Part shown: piece by piece, positions 6,603 to 9,441 of the stretch
Position numbering within the stretch: position 1 is the first letter of the stretch
Layout of the letters: each line of letters begins with the position of its first letter
Assembly: GCA_002492045.1 (NCBI GenBank)
Contig: DKXC01000063.1
Coordinates: 1-9,441, forward strand
Length of the DNA stretch: 9,441 bases
Source of the DNA: Micrococcaceae bacterium UBA7136
GTDB lineage: Bacteria > Actinomycetota > Actinomycetes > Actinomycetales > Micrococcaceae
Direction of reading: 5' to 3'
Made by a program: the position numbers and the translations under genes
Notes under the pieces: model-generated
What the model was told of the DNA's origin: nothing
The model's database searches: none
Seen by the model: only the letters and a program-made list of their open reading frames with translations

Positions 6603-8191
6603 CTACTGAGAATTCAGCGGAGGTGCTGGAAGAGCGCCCCGTCCTGGTCGTAGACTACGGTGCCCAGTATGCCCAGCTGATTGCCCGCCGTGTGCGGGAG
6701 GCCGGGGTTTATTCTGAACTGGTGCCTCACACTATGCCCACCGAGAAGATGCTGGCTAAGAACCCGGCCGCTATTATTCTGTCCGGTGGTCCTTCCTCGG
6801 TTTATGAGGAGGGTGCCCCTAAGGGCGATATTGCCATGTTTGAGGCTGGTGTTCCGGTCTTTGGTATCTGCTATGGCTTCCAGGTTATGGCCCAGACCTT
6901 GGGCGGTACTGTGGCTAAGACCGGCCTGCGGGAGTACGGTGCAACCGATGCTGAGGTTTGCGCCGCTAATTCTTCCTTCTTGACCGGCACCCCTAAGACT
7001 CAGAATGTCTGGATGAGCCACGGTGATTCTGTTTCTGAGGCCCCTGAGGGCTTTGAGGTTCTGGCTAAGACCCCGGGTGCTTCGGTTGCTGCTTTTGTGG
7101 ACGAGGACCGTAAGTTTGGCGGCGTTCAGTGGCACCCTGAGGTTAAGCACTCTGACTACGGTCAGGTGGCTTTGGAGAACTTCCTCTTCAATATTGCTGG
7201 GCTGAAGAAGACCTGGTCTACCGGCAACATTATTGAGGAGCAGGTTGCTAAGATTCGTGAGCAGGTGGGTGATAATCAGGTGATTTGTGCCCTGTCTGGT
7301 GGCGTTGATTCTTCTGTTGCTGCTGCCCTGGTTCATAAGGCTGTGGGCGACCAGCTGACCTGTTTCTTTATTGATCATGGCCTGCTGCGCGAGGGCGAGC
7401 GGGAGCAGGTGGAGCAGGATTATGCCTCCACCATGGGCATCAAGGTGGTCACTATTGATGAGTCTGAGCGTTTCTTGGGCGCTCTGGCGGGTGTGACTGA
7501 GCCTGAGGCTAAGCGTAAGGCTATTGGCCGGGAGTTTATCCGCTCCTTTGAGGACGCCCAGCGCAAGCTGATTGCTGAGATTGGTTCTGAGGGTGGGGAC
7601 ATTAAGTTCCTGGTTCAGGGTACTCTCTACCCGGACGTTGTTGAGTCTGGCGGTGGCGAAGGCGCTGCCAATATTAAGTCTCATCACAATGTGGGTGGCC
7701 TGCCTGAGGATCTGCAGTTTGAGCTGGTTGAGCCCCTGCGGACCCTCTTTAAGGATGAGGTTCGGGCTATTGGCCGCGAACTGGGTGTTCCTGAGAAGAT
7801 TGTTGCCCGTCAGCCTTTCCCCGGCCCCGGCCTGGGTATTCGCGTAATTGGCGAGGTTAATAAGCATAATCTGGATATTTTGCGGGCTGCTGACGCTATT
7901 GTGCGCGAGGAGCTGACTGCGGCTGGTATGGATGAGGAAATCTGGCAGTGCCCGGTGGTTCTGCTGGCGGACGTCCGCTCGGTGGGTGTGCAGGGTGATG
8001 GCCGTACCTATGGTCACCCGATTGTGCTGCGCCCGGTTTCTTCTGAGGATGCCATGACTGCTGACTGGTCGCGTCTGCCTTATGACCTGCTGGCCAAGAT
8101 TTCTAACCGGATCACTAATGAGGTGGCTGAGGTTAACCGCGTGGTTCTGGATGTTACCTCCAAGCCCCCGGGAACAATTGAATGGGAATAA
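6599..8191 (+). CDS. guaA: GMP synthase (glutamine-hydrolysing) GuaA
   Basis: Converts XMP, ATP and glutamine to GMP, AMP, pyrophosphate and glutamate, completing the branch begun by GuaB. The 530 residues comprise a class I glutamine amidotransferase domain (about 13-200), an ATP pyrophosphatase domain (about 210-400) and a C-terminal dimerisation domain. The amidotransferase triad is Cys91 (in FGICYG), His179 and Glu181 (in VQWHPEV). The P-loop is SGGVDS at 233-238. The C-terminus ends in the conserved KPPGTIEWE with no extension. The GTG start at 6599 is supported by AAAAGG 9 nt upstream and by the reading frame; MTTENSAEVLEERPVLVVDYG then leads straight into the amidotransferase fold. Codon use favours T-ending codons and GAG, in contrast to guaB. 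The last codon and the stop form part of an inverted repeat. Confidence 0.97.
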   Translation: MTTENSAEVLEERPVLVVDYGAQYAQLIARRVREAGVYSELVPHTMPTEKMLAKNPAAIILSGGPSSVYEEGAPKGDIAMFEAGVPVFGICYGFQVMAQTLGGTVAKTGLREYGATDAEVCAANSSFLTGTPKTQNVWMSHGDSVSEAPEGFEVLAKTPGASVAAFVDEDRKFGGVQWHPEVKHSDYGQVALENFLFNIAGLKKTWSTGNIIEEQVAKIREQVGDNQVICALSGGVDSSVAAALVHKAVGDQLTCFFIDHGLLREGEREQVEQDYASTMGIKVVTIDESERFLGALAGVTEPEAKRKAIGREFIRSFEDAQRKLIAEIGSEGGDIKFLVQGTLYPDVVESGGGEGAANIKSHHNVGGLPEDLQFELVEPLRTLFKDEVRAIGRELGVPEKIVARQPFPGPGLGIRVIGEVNKHNLDILRAADAIVREELTAAGMDEEIWQCPVVLLADVRSVGVQGDGRTYGHPIVLRPVSSEDAMTADWSRLPYDLLAKISNRITNEVAEVNRVVLDVTSKPPGTIEWE

Positions 8192-8235
8192 ATCAACTTT
8201 TCGCCAAAGGGCGAAGCAAAAAGTTGATTTATTCC
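8185..8235 (+). repeat. 17-bp perfect inverted repeat over the guaA stop
   Basis: The arm at 8185-8201 is the exact reverse complement of 8219-8235 (17 of 17 bases, AT-rich). Inside it is a second hairpin, TTCGCC (8200-8205) with GGCGAA (8210-8215) around the loop AAAG. The guaA stop TAA (8189-8191) and final Glu codon lie in the left arm. As RNA this would be a long stem and may end or stabilise the guaA transcript. It has no T run immediately downstream, so it is not a canonical intrinsic terminator. A mobile palindromic repeat is the alternative. Confidence 0.7.
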
Positions 8236-8314
8236 GAGGCCGTAGCGCAGCGGGCCTCGGTAGAGGCTATGAGCGGAGCGAATTCCATTTCTTACTCCGC
8301 GAGCTTGCGAGCGG
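8234..8314 (+). repeat. Cluster of short palindromes after guaA
   Basis: Directly after the inverted repeat come further pairings. CCGAGGCC (8234-8241) pairs with GGCCTCGG (8253-8260), 8 bp around an 11-nt loop and sharing two bases with the previous arm. GCGGAG (8273-8278) pairs with CTCCGC (8295-8300). CCGC (8297-8300) can pair with GCGG (8311-8314). GCGAGC is repeated directly at 8299-8304 and 8307-8312. No open frame of coding character is seen, and the role is unknown: a dispersed intergenic repeat or the 3' region of a structured transcript are both possible. Confidence 0.45.
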
Positions 8315-8368
8315 TAGGGTCAGCTTAGTAGGGCTGTAGCTCGTAAGCTCTAACTAGCTCATGGTGCT

Positions 8369-8404
8369 AGGGGAGGGGAGAGGTTCGACTTCTCCCCTCC
8401 TTTT
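8369..8404 (+). terminator. Intrinsic terminator in cassette A
   Basis: GGAGGGGAGA (8372-8381) pairs perfectly with TCTCCCCTCC (8391-8400) around a 9-nt loop, followed by four T and then a pyrimidine run. G-T and A-T pairs can extend the stem outward into the T tract. It would stop transcription arriving from guaA, or end a short RNA that begins in the preceding region. Confidence 0.7.
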
Positions 8405-8435
8405 CTCTACCCTGCATTAGGTGAAGGCTGGGCCA

Positions 8436-8441
8436 TATAGT
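8436..8441 (+). promoter_or_regulatory. Candidate -10 box, cassette A
   Basis: TATAGT within a block of 14 bases identical in both cassettes (CATATAGTCTAGTGAT region). Transcription would start near 8448, giving a very short leader before the ATG at 8461. No consensus -35 is visible; the bases 17 nt upstream read TGCATT. Confidence 0.4.
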
Positions 8442-8460
8442 CTAGTGATGGGTGGTAGCC

Positions 8461-8982
8461 ATGTCCGCTGAGTTTGGTTATTTCTTCTGGGATTTCGCCA
8501 GCATGAGTAAGCCAAATTTTCCACCCCGCTACTGTCCGCTAATGACTGAGGAGACAGAGCTGTCTGAGCTCACTAGCAAACCGCTTTCTGTCGAAAATAC
8601 ACCGGTCATAGCACTCATCATCATGTGCGACCTCGATACCCCGCCGCCTGGAAATATCCGCCCTACCCTCAGTGTAAGTATTGCCCAATACCTCAAGCTC
8701 CAAGACGGTTCACTCATCAAGCTCAACATGGACCGGGGGCTCACCAACTTCTGGCACGGCAACCCAGATGCCCCAGGGAAATGGCATCAAACGGCAGACG
8801 AAGCTATCCATGAGCTCCTCACTATAGTCAAAGCAGATGTTCCCTACCAGGTTGATTTCCCCTGGGAAGAGTACGTTGAGGCAGCCACTCAACGCGGTAT
8901 TGATATCGATGAGGTAAAACTACGTGCCCTCCCTTACCAGGTGACCTTCTCGGATGCCCTGATGAAAGCCTACGGATTCTAA
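8461..8982 (+). CDS. Hypothetical soluble protein, 173 residues
   Basis: I do not recognise this protein. The ATG at 8461 is chosen because it aligns with the start of the downstream gene in the duplicated cassette; GGGTGG (8450-8455) just upstream is a weak ribosome site. A GTG at 8452 and ATGs at 8503 (MSKPNF) and 8542 (MTEETE) are alternatives. No signal peptide or membrane segment is obvious; one hydrophobic strand (VIALIIMCDL) looks internal. A central piece reads as beta-strand-like (QYLKLQDGSLIKLNMDRGLTNFW spans it), and the C-terminal half is acidic. PYQV occurs twice, in DVPYQVDFPWEEY and ALPYQVTFSDALM, an approximate internal repeat. Base use (ATA, ACA, CTA codons) is a little less GC-biased than in the housekeeping genes. 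It has its own terminator, so it is probably a single-gene transcript. It could be a lineage-specific accessory or immunity-type protein, but nothing in the sequence proves that. Confidence 0.65.
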   Translation: MSAEFGYFFWDFASMSKPNFPPRYCPLMTEETELSELTSKPLSVENTPVIALIIMCDLDTPPPGNIRPTLSVSIAQYLKLQDGSLIKLNMDRGLTNFWHGNPDAPGKWHQTADEAIHELLTIVKADVPYQVDFPWEEYVEAATQRGIDIDEVKLRALPYQVTFSDALMKAYGF

Positions 8983-8990
8983 AAACCGAA

Positions 8991-9028
8991 AAAGGCCGCC
9001 CGCCCTACTGATTGGTAGGGTGGCCTTT
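8991..9028 (+). terminator. Bidirectional-type terminator after the 173-residue gene
   Basis: Two stacked stems: AAAGGCC (8991-8997) pairs with GGCCTTT (9022-9028), and inside it CCCTAC (9003-9008) pairs with GTAGGG (9015-9020) around a 6-nt loop, with a 5-nt and a 1-nt bulge between stems. The A run on the left and T run on the right would suit termination from either side. It begins 8 nt after the stop codon. Confidence 0.75.
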
Positions 9029-9119
9029 CGCTTAGCCGGTACTGCAGTCACGAATATCGCAGACACGCAACCTAAGTCGATTAACCGCTCGTAGGTTCTA
9101 GCTGGCTCATGGCGCTAGG

Positions 9120-9152
9120 GGAGGGGAGAGGTTTGAGCTCTCCCCTCCTTTT
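9120..9152 (+). terminator. Intrinsic terminator in cassette B
   Basis: GGAGGGGAGAG (9120-9130) pairs perfectly with CTCTCCCCTCC (9138-9148) around a 7-nt loop, followed by four T. The stem is one pair longer than in copy A although the loop sequence has changed, so structure is better kept than sequence. It lies about 90 bp after another complete terminator, which makes a plain read-through barrier redundant here. Confidence 0.7.
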
Positions 9153-9183
9153 CTTGACCCCGCATTGGGTGTAAGCTGTGTCA

Positions 9184-9189
9184 TATAGT
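9184..9189 (+). promoter_or_regulatory. Candidate -10 box, cassette B
   Basis: TATAGT at the position matching cassette A. A TTGACC lies at 9154-9159 but is 24 nt away, too far for a normal -35, and is not kept in copy A. Predicted start near 9196. Confidence 0.4.
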
Positions 9190-9208
9190 CTAGTGATTGG
9201 TGTTGATG

Positions 9209-9406
9209 ATGCTTTCTGATATTGGGCCTGGAGTCTTGAGCGGTATAACACTGGTGATGGGTCTGCTCATCTACCTTCTGCCTATCTTGCTTTTCTTCTG
9301 GCTGATGAGCCTGCTGAGTACCCAGGTCATTCTGCAGAAGAAGATCCTGACCAAGCTAGAAGAGATTGAGAGCCGCCTGCCCCGGCAAGAAGAGCAGCAA
9401 AAATAA
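9209..9406 (+). CDS. Small single-span membrane protein, 65 residues
   Basis: An unrecognised small protein. The ATG at 9209 is chosen by its exact alignment with the start in cassette A; in-frame ATG at 9206 and TTG at 9197 are alternatives, and none has a good ribosome binding site, so initiation may be nearly leaderless. A short N-terminus (MLSDIGPG) leads into one hydrophobic segment at about 13-36 (LLIYLLPILLFFWLMSLL), then a charged helix with heptad-like spacing of Ile and Leu (about 39-57, QVILQKKILTKLEEIESRL) that may form a coiled coil, and a Gln/Glu-rich end. By the positive-inside rule the Lys-containing tail is probably cytoplasmic. Topology resembles small membrane regulators or anchors, but no function can be assigned. 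The remaining 35 bases of the window after it hold no recognisable feature. Confidence 0.6.
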   Translation: MLSDIGPGVLSGITLVMGLLIYLLPILLFFWLMSLLSTQVILQKKILTKLEEIESRLPRQEEQQK

Positions 9407-9441
9407 ACCCCCGCCCAAGCGTCCAGAAGCCCGGTGACTTT

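Larger units (their letters stand above)
8339..8463 (+). repeat. Duplicated terminator-promoter-start cassette, copy A
   Basis: This 125-bp segment aligns without gaps to copy B at 9087-9211, with about 22 mismatches (about 82% identity), many of them transitions. In order it holds a 5-bp hairpin CTAGC (8354-8358) / GCTAG (8366-8370) with a 7-nt loop, a strong terminator-like hairpin, a spacer, a TATAGT box and an ATG. The ATG at 8461 falls at exactly the same place as the ATG of copy B, which supports it as the start of the following gene. Confidence 0.85.
9087..9211 (+). repeat. Duplicated terminator-promoter-start cassette, copy B
   Basis: Second copy of the 125-bp cassette, offset by exactly 748 bp from copy A. 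The small hairpin is kept as CTGGC (9102-9106) / GCTAG (9114-9118): the A-T pair of copy A has become G-T, so pairing survives the change. The ATG at 9209 aligns with that at 8461. A faint similarity continues for a few codons (MSAEFG against MLSDIG) and then stops. Confidence 0.85.

Noticed and set aside
6614..8017. 467-codon open frame on the minus strand inside guaA
   Set aside because: It lies antisense to an unmistakable GuaA and its product has no recognisable motif; long antisense frames are expected with this codon bias.
8082..8339. Possible 85-residue gene overlapping the guaA 3' end
   Set aside because: It runs out of frame through guaA and then through the inverted repeat region, with no ribosome site and no sensible protein features.
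8351..8400. tRNA-like pieces: GGTTCGA loop, TAGCTC and a 5-bp stem with 7-nt loop
   Set aside because: The GGTTCGA lies in the loop of a terminator hairpin with 9 nt, no acceptor stem pairs around it, the 7-nt loop lacks T at position 33, and copy B changes the loop to GTTTGAG.
8185..9211. CRISPR array or attachment-site pair
   Set aside because: The two long repeats are 748 bp apart with genes between and are only about 82% identical; there are no regular spacers, no integrase and no tRNA target.

Overview
This window comes from a high-GC Gram-positive bacterium. The gene order guaB, guaB-related (GuaB3), SURF1 family, DUF3817, guaA, all on the plus strand, together with the protein sequences, points to an actinobacterium of the Micrococcales. 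A Rothia-like Micrococcaceae member is my best guess from memory, but I could not test it by search.

Layout. Positions 2-2035 hold the 3' part of a large membrane acyltransferase (acyltransferase-3 fold plus a C-terminal SGNH-type domain); its beginning lies upstream of the window. After a 145-bp gap comes guaB (IMP dehydrogenase, 2181-3698), then GuaB3 (3768-4889), which has the same barrel fold but no CBS domains and no catalytic cysteine. A probable terminator follows. Next are a SURF1-family cytochrome oxidase assembly protein (4974-5948), translationally overlapping a DUF3817 membrane protein (5941-6492), and then guaA (GMP synthase, 6599-8191). GuaB makes XMP from IMP and GuaA aminates XMP to GMP, so the block carries the whole guanine branch of purine synthesis, with a respiratory-assembly pair between the two enzymes.

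Downstream of guaA the character changes. A 17-bp perfect inverted repeat includes the guaA stop codon, and more hairpins follow. Then two copies of a 125-bp cassette (8339-8463 and 9087-9211, about 82% identical, no gaps) each carry a small 5-bp hairpin, a strong GC-rich terminator-like hairpin with a T tract, a TATAGT -10-like box and an ATG. Each ATG opens an unrelated small gene of unknown function: a soluble 173-residue protein and a 65-residue single-span membrane protein. This duplicated terminator-promoter-start cassette is the most unusual thing in the window.

No tRNA, rRNA, CRISPR array, transposase or phage gene was seen.
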